From Rhineura floridana (lineage: Eukaryota; Chordata; Lepidosauria; Squamata; Rhineuridae): a stretch of 64,000 bases of DNA. The stretch lies in contig NC_084482.1 in NCBI RefSeq assembly GCF_030035675.1, positions 225,599,943 through 225,663,942 on the forward strand. The letters run 5' to 3'. A program made the translations under genes and the position numbers. Below are positions 48,876 through 60,720 of the stretch, one piece after another; positions within the stretch are counted from its first letter, which is position 1; every line of letters starts with the position of its first letter. Below the pieces are notes generated by a model, which saw nothing but the letters and a program-made list of their open reading frames with translations, was not told where the DNA came from and searched no databases.

Positions 48876-50831
48876 TCACTGGACATAAAGCTCATCTTGA
48901 AATGCCTGTTGGGGATGACTCTACGGAACCTAATAAAGCCAGCTGTTTTCATTTGGGCCCTATCATTTTATCACGCCAAAAGCAAAAATCATCCTGGGAA
49001 CTGTCCCTCCTCTGCCCCAAGTAGGCGAGCCAGGGGTGCACTTCAAATGTCTATTTCTGGACAAAATCTTCCATGGCAATTAAGATCAAAGCCAGTGCAA
49101 CATATTGATGTAGCTAGAAATGCTCACATCAACACCACCAGCTCTTTGCTGTCTGGGTTGGAAAATAATATGTGTGTATGAGAGAGAGAATATCGTCGGA
49201 TAGGAGAGGAGAGAGAGAAGAAAAAGAAATAATGGTACATTTCCCATGAATCCTCCCATCTTAAACAGCGGAGCAGTGTCAGAGGTGGCAGCAGCAGCAG
49301 CCAAGGCGACAGGAGCAGGGAAGGGATCTTTGCAACGTCTGCTCTCCCTACTCCCAGCAATAACAACAGCGGCTGCCAATTCACAGCAACTTGAACAGTG
49401 ACTGGTGCAAAGTGGAGCAGCACCACATCAGGAGGAACAACATGTGGCAACCTTCTGAGAATAGCCGACGGGTTGATGTTGAAAAGTTCCCTGAGTTGGA
49501 GACAGGGAAGGAAGGTGTCGCCGAGTGGGAGAGTGGGGCGGAGAAAGCTCCCAGATGGGAGCTGAGAGCGAGCATCGGGATGGAGGAGTGCAGAAGGCAC
49601 CAGCTCTGTAAGTAACTGTGGAAATGGTGCTACTTCAGCTCTTTTAGCCTGCATATATCACTTTTTAGACACACACATATTCTAAAAAACACACAGACAC
49701 TATACAACAACAAATCACTGAAGACAATTGCAACTGCATGAAAGTATAAAGACATAAAGCCAGACATGTATGAGGAGCCACCACCAAAAAAGTCCTTTCC
49801 CAGACCTTTACACTGTGCACCTCATCCCAGGAAGACCTCACCTGCTGACCTTAACGCATGGGCAGGTTAAGGGCGAAGACATTGATGGCTGGCTACAAGC
49901 TTATGAGCCTGGGAGATGTTCCACCCTAATATTGCCTGTGTTAGTTTTAAAACGGCCTCAGTTTGGTTCACTCTGCAATAGAAGCAGAGACTGCAGGAAG
50001 CCTGATGGGAAAAGTTGCATAAGCAGTAAAATTGGTCATTTCACCTGAGATGATATTGCAAGTCATATGCACAGGACACGACCTTTCACAATGCAATCTC
50101 ATCACAGAGTGCCTCTCAGGAGAGGCAAACGTGCTTTGAGTCCAGATCCAGTCATGCTAGCTGGAGAGTGCCTAACGCCTCCTCGCTCCAGAAGAGAAAA
50201 TCCTAGCAGGATAGGGATCCCACCTGACCCTGTTGTGAAGTGCCACGATCCACCTAACTAGATTAAGAAAGGCCGGTCAGGAAAGGCACCTCCCTCAACT
50301 AATCACTGCTGGAATTTTGCTTCAAAGCTTTTCTCCAAAAGGTCATAAAACTTGCGCTTCCAACTTGCACGGTTCCATTTGTTGACCAAAATCTGCTTGA
50401 AATCGCTCTTGCTGAACCACTTAGCCCCATTTGGGACCCAGGTCAGGCTCCCATTATGCTCCCCTCATTGCCTTTGCTGCCTCTGGTTTCTGCTTCTCTG
50501 GACCCCCTGCTGCTGATGCAGTCCTGCTTGCTGCAGCTGCTCCAAAAGGGAGCACTTTGAAGGGATCTGCGACAGTTCCTGCTTTCCCCGGATCCCTGCT
50601 AGCTGGAGCAGAGACCCTTGTTCCAGTTACCCAGAAGCTCCCTCTTTCCTGCTTTCCTGCCTCACTCAGGAGTTTCAACGTCTACCTTTCCTACCTCCGG
50701 AGGGTTCCCCACCAGGGCTGGCAAAGAAATCTCTTGCACCTAATCCTGTTTTCTGATGGTCCGTCCCTTGCAAATTGTAGCCTCCACGTCCACTCCCTCT
50801 CGCTAGCTTTGAGAGTGTCTCAAATGCCATC
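48876..50831. other. Mostly unrecognised intron sequence
   Basis: I found no named repeat. A stretch at about 49270-49310 is rich in gca triplets. At 50300-50420 the minus strand has a clean ~40-codon coding-like segment (WFSKSDFKQILVNKW, FYDLLEKSFEAKFQQ, stop) that I do not recognise. Confidence 0.35.
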
Positions 50832-51815
50832 TGTCATGAACCCTTGCCACCCTGCAGGTGGTAGGTACATGCTTCAGACCCAATTCCCCACCCTGGGCAA
50901 TTGATCTGGGACCCAATATCCCTCCTTGCCAAGGCGATGCAAACCAACACCAACCCTGCAAGGTAGACAATAGGCTGCCACCACCCCTTCAACTGGTTCC
51001 ACTCTGAGTTAGAGGAAACCCAGAGCCCAGATATAGGTAAACCAAGGATTCCTAAAGACAAGAGCCAAACAGGCACTCCTTGTCCAGAAGCCTCTGGGAA
51101 AGCCAAAACGCACACTTGGTAGTTTGTGGTCAGTGGACAAGGTGTTGGATTCAGAACCAAATTGGTCTCACTCAATGAACACACAAAGTAATAAGCAGCA
51201 GCTTTAATAATAAAATGTAAGTACACAGTTAACAGCAGCAAACAATTCCTCAAAACCACACCCAGCCAGGGGTTCAGGTACAACGTATGAGAGTTCAGAC
51301 ACAACAGAAAAATAACCAACTAACTAGCCTATTCTACTTACCGATGAGGCAGTTGTTGCAAATCTCCTCTCTCCTCAGAGAGATATCATCAGGATAGTAA
51401 AAGGCAGTGGAACCCCACATGGCATCCAGGGAAACAACCAGGGGAACAATGGCTATGGGTAGCATTCCCTATACTTAAGGGAAAAAACCCAGCAACAGTT
51501 CCTAATGATTTAGCCAATCAGGGGGCTCAGTGATGCAGTCATATTCCCGAAGCTTCTTCAGTTTTCACGCCGCGGCAGGCCCCCTCCCTTCCTGATCTCA
51601 AACCTTCTCAGGCCCGCATGGCCTCGAGTACCAGGCTCTCACCAAGTGCTGCTATTCAGGCCTCCTAATTAGTTGCAGCTGAGAAACAAAACCTAAAAGT
51701 TTCCCACAGAGGCCCATCTCCTCCCACGATGAAAACCCCACAATCCTCTGCATCTGAGCCATTTTTACACAGTCCAGTTTAACCCAGTGTGAACCAATGT
51801 TGTGATTTCATGACA
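50832..51815. repeat. Solo LTR with perfect target repeats
   Basis: This 984-bp element begins tgtcatgaa and ends ttcatgaca. It is flanked on both sides by ccatc (50827-50831 and 51816-51820). TG...CA ends and a 5-bp target repeat fit a solo LTR, probably Ty3/gypsy. No internal region remains. It is a different family from the Gmr1 LTRs here. Confidence 0.82.
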
Positions 51816-52129
51816 CCATCCACTGGTCCTCCCTGCCCAGCGGCGCATGACTGAACCCTAGTCTGCAAAGCGAGAGAGGAGGGGCAGGCTAGTGCTGAAC
51901 TCCACCTTCCCCCTCGATTTCCTCTGAAGCCTTGTTACCCCCACGGCCATCATAGATGTGTATTCTTCCTGATCTGTTCTGCACCGAAGTGTTCAATATG
52001 CACATTCAGATTCTAGGAATGTGTGTGCTCATTTTTTTAAGACCTGCATAAATTACTGGGGAAATCAGCCAAGATGCTCTACTGCCGCTGTCTAAAGATC
52101 CTAATTCACAAGACTCCTACAATGTGTGT
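51816..52129. other. No recognised feature
   Basis: No gene or repeat was recognised between the solo LTR and the L2 fragment. Confidence 0.35.
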
Positions 52130-52445
52130 ATATTTATTTATTATTTGATTTATATCCCGCCTTTCCTCCCAGCAGGAGCCCAGGACAGCAAACAGAAACG
52201 CTAAAAACACTTTAAAACATCATAAAAAGACCTTAAAATGCATTAAAACAAAACGTTAACATTTTTAAAAAAGCTTTAAAAACATCTTTAAAAAAAAAAA
52301 GGGTTAAAAACATATTATTAAAGAAAACATATTAAAAGCAATTCTAACACAGACACAGACTGGGATAGGCTTCAACTTAAAAGGCTTGTTGAAAGAGGGA
52401 AGTCTTCAAAAGGCACCGAAAAGATAGCAGAGATGGCGCCTACCT
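52130..52445 (-). mobile_element. L2 3' end (minus)
   Basis: It contains tatatcccgcctttcctccc, agcaggagcccaggacagca and gggaagtcttcaaaaggcac, the reversed L2 tail and 3' UTR. Confidence 0.75.
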
Positions 52446-52447
52446 AA

Positions 52448-52610
52448 TACAGTAATACCTTGCATTAACGTACTCAACGGGACCAGAGCGAGTACGCAAA
52501 CCGAAAATGTCCTTAAAGTGAAGCACTACCTTTTAAAACTTTTTCTACCTCTCCTTCATGAGGAGCCTCAAAGCCCCACGCTAAAGCCTCTGCTGCTGTG
52601 CTGCCGCACC
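52448..52610 (+). mobile_element. Tigger-like element, one end only
   Basis: It opens tacagtaataccttgcatta, with gtactcaacgggaccagagc, typical of one end of a Tigger-like element. The opposite end was not found. Confidence 0.5.
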
Positions 52611-52627
52611 TCTCAGCTGATTTGCCC

Positions 52628-52690
52628 AAAAGATTCATAGGGTCGCCATAAGTCGTAATCAACTTGAAGGCATATAACAACAACAAACTA
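52628..52690 (+). mobile_element. BovB/SINE 3' tail
   Basis: It contains gattcatagggtcgccataa, then tcaacttgaaggcatataac and an aacaac end. Confidence 0.7.
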
Positions 52691-52718
52691 TTTGCTGTGT
52701 GAAGAAGAATCTTCCAGA

Positions 52719-53513
52719 ATTCCGCTTCATTGAATGTACATGAGTTCTAGTGTTAGGAAAGGGAGAAAAATTTTATCTACCCACTTTCCCCATGCCATGC
52801 ATAATTTTATAAACTGATATCATGCCACCTCTGATGCGCCTTTTCCCTAAATGCTGCCGCCTTTCCTCATAGGCGAGTCATTTCATCCCCTTGATCATCT
52901 TGGGTGCCCTTTTCTGAACCTTTTCCAGCTCTACAGAATCCTTTTTGAGGTGAGGCGACCAGAACAGGACACAGTATTCCAAATGCAGCCACACCAAAGA
53001 TTTATGTAATGGCACTGTGATTTCGGCAGTCTTCTTTTCAATACCTTTCCTAATGATCCCTAGCATGGAGTTTGCCTTTTTCGCAGCTGCTGCACACCAG
53101 TCAAAATCTTGATCGAGCTATCCACTACGACCCCAAGGTCTCGTTCCTGGTCAGTTAGCCTGTTCAGGCCCCATCAGTGTATATGTGAAATTAAGATTTT
53201 TTGTTCCAATCTACATAACTTTACACTGGTTTACACTGAATTGCATTTCCCATTTTACCACCCATTCACTCAGTTTGGAGAGGTCATTTTGGAGCTCTCC
53301 ACAATCCCTTTTTGTTTTAACAACCCTGAACAGTTTGGTATCAACTGCAAACCTGGCTCCCTCACTGCTCACCCCAACTCCAGATTGTTTATGGACACGT
53401 TAAAAACCACACGTCCCAGTACCCATCCTTGGGGGACCCTGGTTTCTACAGCCCTCCACTGGGAGTACACTACTTCCTGCTACTTAGAGAAATCCTGATC
53501 CACAAGAGGACCT
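52719..53513 (-). mobile_element. CR1 LINE (minus), part left of Gmr1 element 2
   Basis: Reversed CR1 ORF2 text spans the C-terminal part (minus ORF 52878-53066: FWSPHLKKDSVELEKVQKR) and part of the reverse-transcriptase region. It is interrupted at 53513 and continues at 58710. Confidence 0.85.
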
Positions 53514-54358
53514 TGTGATGTTCCTGTAAGTTAGCATCTGTAAATATGGTAAGTGCGGGTCTATTGGGTGATGTATGGTAATTGACTGAGAGAGAAGGGG
53601 GGAGTACATGGGTGAGAAGCTAAAGTGTGCTGGATGATGATTGGCTGAGTGGCTGGCTGGCTGAAGGTATAAATGGAGGTTGGTGGGTTGGAAGAGGAGG
53701 AGAGAGAGTTTAGAGAGTCAGTTGGAGAGAGGTTGTTGAGAGGTTGTTGAGTTGGTTGGCAGAGTTCGGAGGGAAGTTTGGATTGGATTTGGCTGATATT
53801 TAAAGAGGATATATTTGAACAGAAACATAAAGAGTGACCATATATGAAACCATACGCTTGTGAAACATTCCTGAAGTAATCTTGTTATTTCCTGTTATTA
53901 GTAAATAAATACTTCTTTGGTTTACCAAAGGCCTGATCCTTGGCTGGGGAATATACAGACCAGAAGGGAGGGCAAGGTAATTACCAAGGCTGAACAGAAA
54001 CAGTATCTAATGGTGGCAGCGGTGAAGGGAGGAATGGTAACAAGTCAAGTATCCAGAGCAACCCAGAGTTGTATGCTTTTTATATAAAGATACAAGGGGG
54101 TTGGGAACAGCATAAGCACTCAGTCACAAAAGTAACCAGCTAGAGAGAGACTCAGGCAAAGTCTCTGGGAGTATTGGTTATAGGACGTGACTGGTGGTGC
54201 TGCCTAGCAGTGGGATCTAGTGAGATCTGTGCTAGAGCGGAGTGAGAAACCATATAAAGGATGGTCCTGACTGGTGGTGTCCCTGGTGGTGCTTAGTGAA
54301 AGGCAGTAGCCACAAGCAGGTGGGAACCTGACAGGGAGAACCAGGGAAGGGCGTCACA
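53514..54358 (+). repeat. 5' LTR of Gmr1 element 2
   Basis: The LTR is 845 bp with TG...CA ends. An aataaat signal lies near 53902. Confidence 0.9.
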
Positions 54359-54507
54359 TGTGGTGGCTGTAGCAGTGGGATACGAACAAAAGGAGAGGTC
54401 AGATACGAACAAAAAGAGAGTCCCTAAACAGTGGTGTGACTGTAAAGGAATAACAAATAAAGATTACTTGTGAGTGAGTGGCAAAGAGTGAGTGAGTTCC
54501 AAGAAAC

Positions 54508-56385
54508 ATGGCTGAGTTCATGAAGATGAAGAGAGAGGAGCTGGTGGAAAAATGTATAATGTTCCAGTTACCTCATGAGGGTAAAGGGGTGGATGAATTA
54601 AGAGTGTCATTAATAACATATACGACAATCCAAACCAAAGAACCTGCAAGAGAAGAAGCCACAGAAGGGTGTTTAAGTAATCCTGCTTATGTGGAGTATT
54701 TAAGAGAGAAGTTAAAACTGGAGGCTGAGAAATTGAGAAAGGAAAGTGAGGAAAAAGATAAGGATAGAGAAATTGCAATGGTAAAAATGAGAATGGAGGT
54801 GGAGGAAAAGGAAAAGCAACATGTGATGGAGGCTGACGAAAAGGAAAAGCATCGGATGTTGGAGATGGAAAGGTTGAGAATGGATACTGAGATACAAGTG
54901 GAAAGATTAAAACTGGATAGAGAGAAATTTCACTCTGAGGAGACAAGGAAAGAGAGAGATGGAGCAAAAATAAAAATTACTCCAAAGGACTTTGCTGTCT
55001 ATGAGCCTGGTCAAGATCCTCAAATTTATCTCTCAACGTTTGAAAAGGCAGCTCAGATGTGGGGGCTATCTGAAGATAAATACATGCAGTATTTATCAAA
55101 TCTGATTAAAGGGGAATTGGCTGAAGTGTATCAGTACTTCCCCTCAGACATTCCAGTAACATATGCTGAATTCAAAGAAGCAGTGTTTAAAAGATTCAGA
55201 CTGGGGCCTGATTATTTTAGAAAGCTTTTCAGAAACTGCCAGATACAGACAGGGAGGTCTTTCGTGGAGCTGGGGGCAAAACTGATGGACATATTTGGGA
55301 AATGGCTGACAAGTGCAAAAGCTCAGTCTGTGGAGGAGGTGAAAAACCTCATGATACTGGATCAGTTGTACCATCAACTGCCATCCGAAATTAGGTTGCT
55401 GGTGAAAGATCATGCCCCTAAATCTGTAACAGAAGCAGCAGAGCTAGCAGATCATTTTGCCTCAAACAGATCTGGGTGGATGGCAAAACCACTAAGAGAT
55501 TTTAAACTGAGACCAAATAACAATGGCAGAAAAGATGTGGCACCACAGAGAGTAAACCCTCAAATAAAATCAGAAGGGCACAAGACACCTCAGTTTGGGT
55601 CTATGTTCCCTAAAACAGAGGAGAAAATCTGTTACCGATGTGGGAAGCCAGGCCATCTGTGTTTTCAATGTGAGAGTGTAAACCCCCTCAGTAATCCTGT
55701 TCAAGGAAGGACAGTAAAGAGTGAACTGAGAGAGGGAGAACCGAAAAAGATACAGTTTTGTCAAATAAGCTGGTCAAAGGCCCAAGATTTGGACTCAAGC
55801 TTGAGAGAAGAAGTATGTGTGCAAGGGACAAAATATTGGGCTTTGCTAGATATTGGGGCTGCTCAGACCTTACTGAGGCCAGATTTAATAAAATCTGAAG
55901 AAATTTTACCTCAGGAAAAGCTGGTAATCCAAGGGGTAGGAGGCGAACCAGAAAGCATTCCCATGGCCCTAATAAAACTAAAATGGAGGGGAAAGGAGGA
56001 GATGTACAGAGCGGGTATCAATGCTCAGCAAGAAGAACCTGTGATTCTGGTCAGAGATATTATGGGGGCAGGAGGAAAAATTTATGTGGTGACTAGACAA
56101 CAACTTGGCAAAGCAGCAGAAGCCATTTTGGCAGAGACTAAAGAAAACAGGGTGGAACCTGTGATTGGGCCTGAGGTTGCCATAACAACTGCTAGTATGC
56201 CTAGAGCAAAAGAAACATTGTTACAAATGGGGTCTGTCACAGAGACACAGCAGTTCAGAGAGGAGCTGAAAAATGATAGCAGTTTGAATGTAATGAAGGA
56301 AAAAGCCCTCCAAAGCAGAATTCCCTTTACAGAAACTCTGAGGGATCAAACTGTATGGGAGAATGGTGTGCTGTACAGGCTGTAG
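54508..56385 (+). pseudogene. Gmr1 element 2: gag and protease region
   Basis: This is a long fossil frame of the element. It opens with MAEFMKMKREELVEK and has a coiled-coil stretch rich in Glu, Lys and Met (about residues 65-150), a capsid-like middle (IYLSTFEKAAQMWGL, YLSNLIKGELAEVYQYF) and a CCHC knuckle (CYRCGKPGHLCFQC). A retropepsin-like region and the start of the next domain follow. Confidence 0.85.
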
Positions 56386-57775
56386 TTGCCTAACGAATGG
56401 GAGAACCACTGTGAAAATGTGTGGAAAAGTGGGGGGAAATCAAAAGCTCTACTAAGATTCCCTATTCCATTGGTGTGCTATGTTGTGAAAGAAACCTCAC
56501 CCATTTGGTACTTTTATGGGGTGAGGGACTTTGGAAGTGCACAACCTACATCTTTGGTTAAAAACTATATTAGTCTTCAGAGTTTTCCTTCTCATACATC
56601 CACAAGGCATGGGTGTAATACATCCTGTGGGGAAAGAGGAAGGAACCCAGATTTCTTGATGGAAATACAATTAAGCAGGGTGAGATTCAAGCCTGAAGTA
56701 TATCCATCTGGCGAATCAGAATGTGAGGTCAACTTGTTAAAGCAACCAGTTTCTTGTCAAGTGGTTGTGGTTCAAGATCTAGAGAACAGAGATAGTTTGG
56801 ATACATCTCAGATGAATAAATTTCTATACCTTTACTGTAGTAAAGAAATGTTTAGAAAGGCACATTCTAATATGTTGACAAAGCATCGCAGGTGTGTCCT
56901 GAGTCGGGCAGATCACAAGAGTGTTGTTTACGAGTGTCATTAGTGCCACTTCGTCTCAATATTGATCAGGATACCCTGGGGTTCTTGAAGGATTTCTTCA
57001 CTAGTCTGTCTACAGAAGTAAAAATCCTAATGACTCTAGATCATGGGGTTAAAAAGCTTCATGGTGCAGACATAACATGTACCTTACCCAAGCATCCCAG
57101 TAGTTTAAAGGAGCCAAGCCCGATTATTTCTTTCTCATTACACAAACGAGTGAGTCAGAATGAAAGAGTGCTTGAGGAAATCAGGAAACAAGGGAGAGCA
57201 TTTTTAGGTATGGCTGGTTTTTACAGAAAGTTTATAAAGGGGTTTGGTGAGATAGCAACCCCACTGCATGAGTTAACGCAGAAAAAGTGTGCTGTGTGAG
57301 ATGGGATGAACAGTGCCAAAAGGCTTTCGACCAACTGAAGCAAGCACTGTGTCAGGGTCCGATATTGATAGCTCCGGACTTTGAACAACCATTTATAGTG
57401 GCAACAGATGCATCTGATTTGGCTCTTGGAGTTGTGCTGATGCAAGAGCGAGAGGGCATCAAGCACCCCATTGCCTACTTAAGTCGCAAACTGTCGTCAA
57501 GGGAAAGGAACTACTATTCGGTCCAGAAGGTGTGCCTAGCAGTCGTGTGGGGCCTGGGAAAGCTGAGACCCTACGTCTCGGAAAGGAAGTGTACGGTCAT
57601 CACGGATCATCGCGCATTGCTGTGGCTGGACACTATGAAAAATAGCAACACCTTGCTGCAAAGGTGGTCTTGGGCACTGCAGGAGTACCAGATAGACTTT
57701 GTTTACATCAAGGGAAAGGACAATGTGTTGGCAGATGGACTTTCGAGGCAGATGGCGGATACTACAATCAAGTGA
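56386..57775 (+). pseudogene. Gmr1 element 2: remains of pol, RNase H at the end
   Basis: The last third (57180-57775) is recognisable as connection and RNase H (FLGMAGFYRKF, VATDASDLALGVVL, KGKDNVLADGLS). The first part has no domain I can name with confidence. The region is broken and shorter than the pol of element 1. Confidence 0.75.
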
Positions 57776-57880
57776 GCAAGATGTAATTTGAAAAGGACAC
57801 TTTACCCCAAAGTGATGGACACTTGTATATAAACGTGACGTATTAATCCTGGGTGCAGGAGAAATACTCTGCTGTTATTT

Positions 57881-57892
57881 AAGGGGGGGGAA
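57881..57892 (+). other. Polypurine tract of Gmr1 element 2
   Basis: The purine run aagggggggg plus aa lies directly before the 3' LTR. Such tracts prime plus-strand DNA synthesis in LTR elements. Confidence 0.8.
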
Positions 57893-58709
57893 TGTGATGT
57901 TCCTGTAAGTTAGCATCTGTAAATATGGTAAGTCCGGGTCTATTGGGTGATGTATGGTAATTGACTGAGAGAGAAGGGGGGAGTACATGGGTGAGAAGCT
58001 AAAGTGTGCTGGATGGTGATTGGCTGAGTGGCTGGCTGGCTGAAGGTATAAATGGAGGTTGGTGGGTTGGAAGAGGAGGAGAGAGAGTCGGTTAGAGAGC
58101 CGGTTGGAGAGAGGTTGTTGAGTTGGTTGGCAGAGTTCGGAGGGAAGTTTGGATTGGATTTGGCTGATATTTAAAGAGGATATATTTGAACAGAAACATA
58201 AAGAGTGACCATATATGAAACCGTACGCTTGTGAAACATTCCTAAAGTAATCTTGTTATTTCCTGTTATTAGTAAATAAATACTTGATCCTTGGCTGGGG
58301 AATATACAGACCAGAAGGGAGGGCAAGGTAATTACCACGGCTGAACAGAAACAGTATCTAATGGTGGCAGCGGTGAAGGGAGGAATGGTAACAAGTCAGG
58401 TATCCAGAGCAACCCAGAGTTGTATGCTTTTTATATAAAGATACAAGGGGGTTGGGAACAGCATAAGCACTCAGTCACAAAAGTAACCAGCTAGAGAGAG
58501 ACTCAGGCAAAGTCTCTGGGAGTATTGGTTATAGGACGTGACTGGTGGTGCTGCCTAGCAGTGGGATCTAGTGAGATCTGTGCTAGAGCGGAGTGAGAAA
58601 CCATATAAAGGATGGTCCTGACTGGTGGTGTCCCTGGTGGTGCCTAGTGAAAGGCAGTAGCCACAAGCAGGTGGGAACCTGACAGGGAGAACCAGGGAAG
58701 GTCGTCACA
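57893..58709 (+). repeat. 3' LTR of Gmr1 element 2
   Basis: The LTR is 817 bp and matches the 5' LTR over its full length. It is followed immediately by the gacct target repeat. Confidence 0.9.
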
Positions 58710-58868
58710 GACCTCTCTTCTTATTCCATGACTGCTAAACTTACACAGGAGTCTTCGGTGAGGTACCTTGTTGAGAGCTTTCTGAAAGTCCAACTACAGT
58801 ATGCCCACTGGACCACCTCTATCTAAATGCTGCTCAAAGAATTCTAATAGGTTTGTGAGAGAACTCAC
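58710..58868 (-). mobile_element. CR1 LINE (minus), part right of Gmr1 element 2
   Basis: It continues the CR1 at 52719-53513. The reverse text includes the LDFQKAF-type block of reverse transcriptase (near ttggacttt in reverse, 58785-58800). It ends against the donor side of the KRAB-A exon at about 58868. Confidence 0.8.
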
Positions 58869-58995
58869 CGAGAGAGGCCACCATGTTGTATATCTCCTCC
58901 GTGACTTCCCTGTGCAGAGCCCTTTGGCCAGAATCCAGAAGAGCCCACTCCTCCTCCGTGAAATGCACAGCCACCTCCTCAAAGGTCACCGGACC
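58869..58995 (-). CDS. KRAB zinc-finger gene: KRAB-A exon
   Basis: On the minus strand an acceptor (cttcttctcctccttccag) ends at 58996 and a donor (g/gtgagt) starts at 58868. The exon is exactly 127 bp, the standard size for a KRAB-A exon. It encodes [20 protein letters not shown] then [22 protein letters not shown], phase 0 in and phase 1 out. KRAB-A boxes recruit TRIM28 and heterochromatin factors. The usual MLE of the core reads TEE here and the early DV reads EV, so TRIM28 binding may be weakened. The frame is intact. It pairs with the linker exon 1.8 kb upstream and KRAB-B 10.2 kb downstream. Confidence 0.9.
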
Positions 58996-59099
58996 CTGGA
59001 AGGAGGAGAAGAAGAGATAATTTCTCCAAGGTGCACCACGGAGTAACAGAGTAATTGCATGTAAGCTTTTACTGATTTATCACCCCTGTAGTCACTGTT

Positions 59100-59230
59100 A
59101 GATCTTGCAGTGAAATCCGCTAACTTGGATGGCTTTATAAGAGGATTAGATAAATTAATGGAGGATAACACTATCGGTGGCTGCTAGCCACGATGCTTCC
59201 ACTGTCGGAGGCAGTATGCTGGGGATCGTG
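59100..59230 (+). mobile_element. CR1 3' region (plus), part 1
   Basis: It contains ttggatggctttataagagg and the 3' UTR start (ggtggctgctagccacgatg). It is interrupted at about 59232. Confidence 0.7.
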
Positions 59231-59630
59231 ACATAGCAGGCCACTGGCAAGTGCATATTAGCCTGGGCAATGGAACATGCTGAGATTATTCCCTTACTGA
59301 CCCCCTCGTTTCATGACATGAGTAAAACCAGAAACTGTTTCACACCAACTGACGTGCTCCATACCCCTTTTCTCCTTTTTTAAGGCGTGAATGCATTAAG
59401 ATCAATCTGCAGCTAAATGTCTTTGCTGTTTCCCGTAACAAACGGAAACTTCACTCGTGCATTCAAAGACAGCTTTTGCGTGGGGAATGCATTTCTACGT
59501 TTGAGACTGCTTCTACAGAATATTCACAGCAGCACACAGCTGACACCTGGGAAAGATCCCACCTCTCTAGCAGTGTCTTAAGACATGTGGGCACGTGCGT
59601 GTTCTGCCAGGCACATGAAACAGAATCACA
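59231..59630. other. Unidentified ~400-bp insert in CR1
   Basis: The CR1 3' UTR is split here; the insert has no repeat I recognise. Confidence 0.4.
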
Positions 59631-59760
59631 CGTGGGGGGAGTTGCTCTTGCGCTCAGGTCCTGCTTGTGGGCTTCCAACTGGGGCTTCTGATTGGCCACC
59701 GTGAGAACAGGATGCTGGACTAGACCGGCCACTGGCCTGATCCAGCTTTTTTTAGGCAGT
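59631..59760 (+). mobile_element. CR1 3' end (plus), part 2
   Basis: It contains cttgcgctcaggtcctgctt and gaacaggatgctggactaga and reaches gcctgatccagc, completing the CR1 that begins at 59100. Confidence 0.75.
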
Positions 59761-60178
59761 GTCAAAAGTAAAGAGAAAAAGGGATATACTTTCACAGCTC
59801 CTCCCTGTTGGAAGTGGGGCAAGAGCAACTCCTGTTTTGTTCTTCTGTTCATGTACCAGAAGGGAGATAAGAATGAGGGTCCACCAGATGGATAGGCTTG
59901 GCTACCTTTACCTGTGATGCTCTGGCTGACTTCCTTCCGTTGTTAGACTGATACGTCTTAGGGAAGCTGATCTGCCCCTCCTCCTTCCACCCGTTTCTCT
60001 CTTCTTCGACTGTCCGAGAGAGAGGCCACGTCTGGGCGTTGCGCCTCCAACTTAGTTAGTTAAAAGTAGGTATGCCTTTCTATCTACTATGTATTTCTAT
60101 AAATAAAGTAGCTTTTCTTATCTTCCTAAGTTTTAAGTCTCAGTGATCTCAATGCAGGGTAAGAGTCTGCTACTTAGG
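59761..60178. other. Unclassified; LTR-like signals, low confidence
   Basis: An aataaa signal lies near 60101 in a context that could belong to an LTR, but no target repeat or second end was found. Confidence 0.25.
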
Positions 60179-60179
60179 T

Positions 60180-60720
60180 AAGAACATAAGAAGAGCCTGC
60201 TGGAACAGGCCAGTGGCCCATCTAGTCCAGCATCCTGTTCTCACAGTGGCCAACCAGGTGCCTGGGGGAAGCCCGCAAGCAGGACCCGAGTGCAAGAACA
60301 CTCTCCCCTCCTGAGGCTTCCGGCAACTGGTTTTCAGAAACATACTGCCTGTCACTAGGGTGGCAGAGCACAGCCATCACGGCTAGTAGCCATTGATAGT
60401 CCTGTCCTCCATGAATTTGTCTAATCTTCTTTTAAAGCCATCCAAGCTGGTGGCCATTACTGCGTCTTGTGGGAGCAAATTCCATAGTTTAACTATGCGC
60501 TGAGTAAAGAAGTACTTCCTTTTGTCTGTCCTGAATCTTCCAACATTCAGCTTCTTTGACTGTCCACGAGTTCTAGTATTGTGAGAGAGGGAGAACTTTT
60601 CTCTATCCACTTTCTCAATGCCATGCATAATTTTATACACTTCTATCATGTCTCCTCTAACCCGCCTTTTCTCTAAACTAAAAAGCCCCAAATGCTGCAA
60701 CCTCTCCTCATAAGGTAAAC
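60180..60720 (-). mobile_element. CR1 LINE 3' end (minus)
   Basis: It starts with the reversed terminus (agaacataagaagagcctgc). The minus ORF 60383-60736 encodes LPYEERLQHLGLFSLEKRR through KYFFTQRIVKLWNLLPQ and the stop. It is nearly identical to the copy at 1723-2370 and is intact at its 3' end. Confidence 0.9.

Larger units (their letters stand above)
53514..58709 (+). mobile_element. Gmr1-group Ty3/gypsy LTR element 2 (broken)
   Basis: The LTRs at 53514-54358 and 57893-58709 bound the element. The flanks carry an exact 5-bp target repeat, gacct (53509-53513 and 58710-58714), and the interrupted CR1 resumes cleanly on the far side. Parts seen are a long gag-protease frame, remains of pol, an RNase H end and a polypurine tract before the 3' LTR. 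The LTRs differ by about 1-2 percent by eye, so it is younger than element 1. It is broken: pol is incomplete, with several breaks. Confidence 0.92.

Noticed and set aside
49124-49654. 176-codon minus-strand ORF as a gene
   Set aside because: It has low-complexity Leu/Ser/Pro composition, no domain, and an equally long ORF on the other strand.
59231-59852. 129-codon minus-strand ORF at 59463-59852
   Set aside because: It crosses the CR1 3' UTR and an unidentified insert; no splice sites or domains support it.
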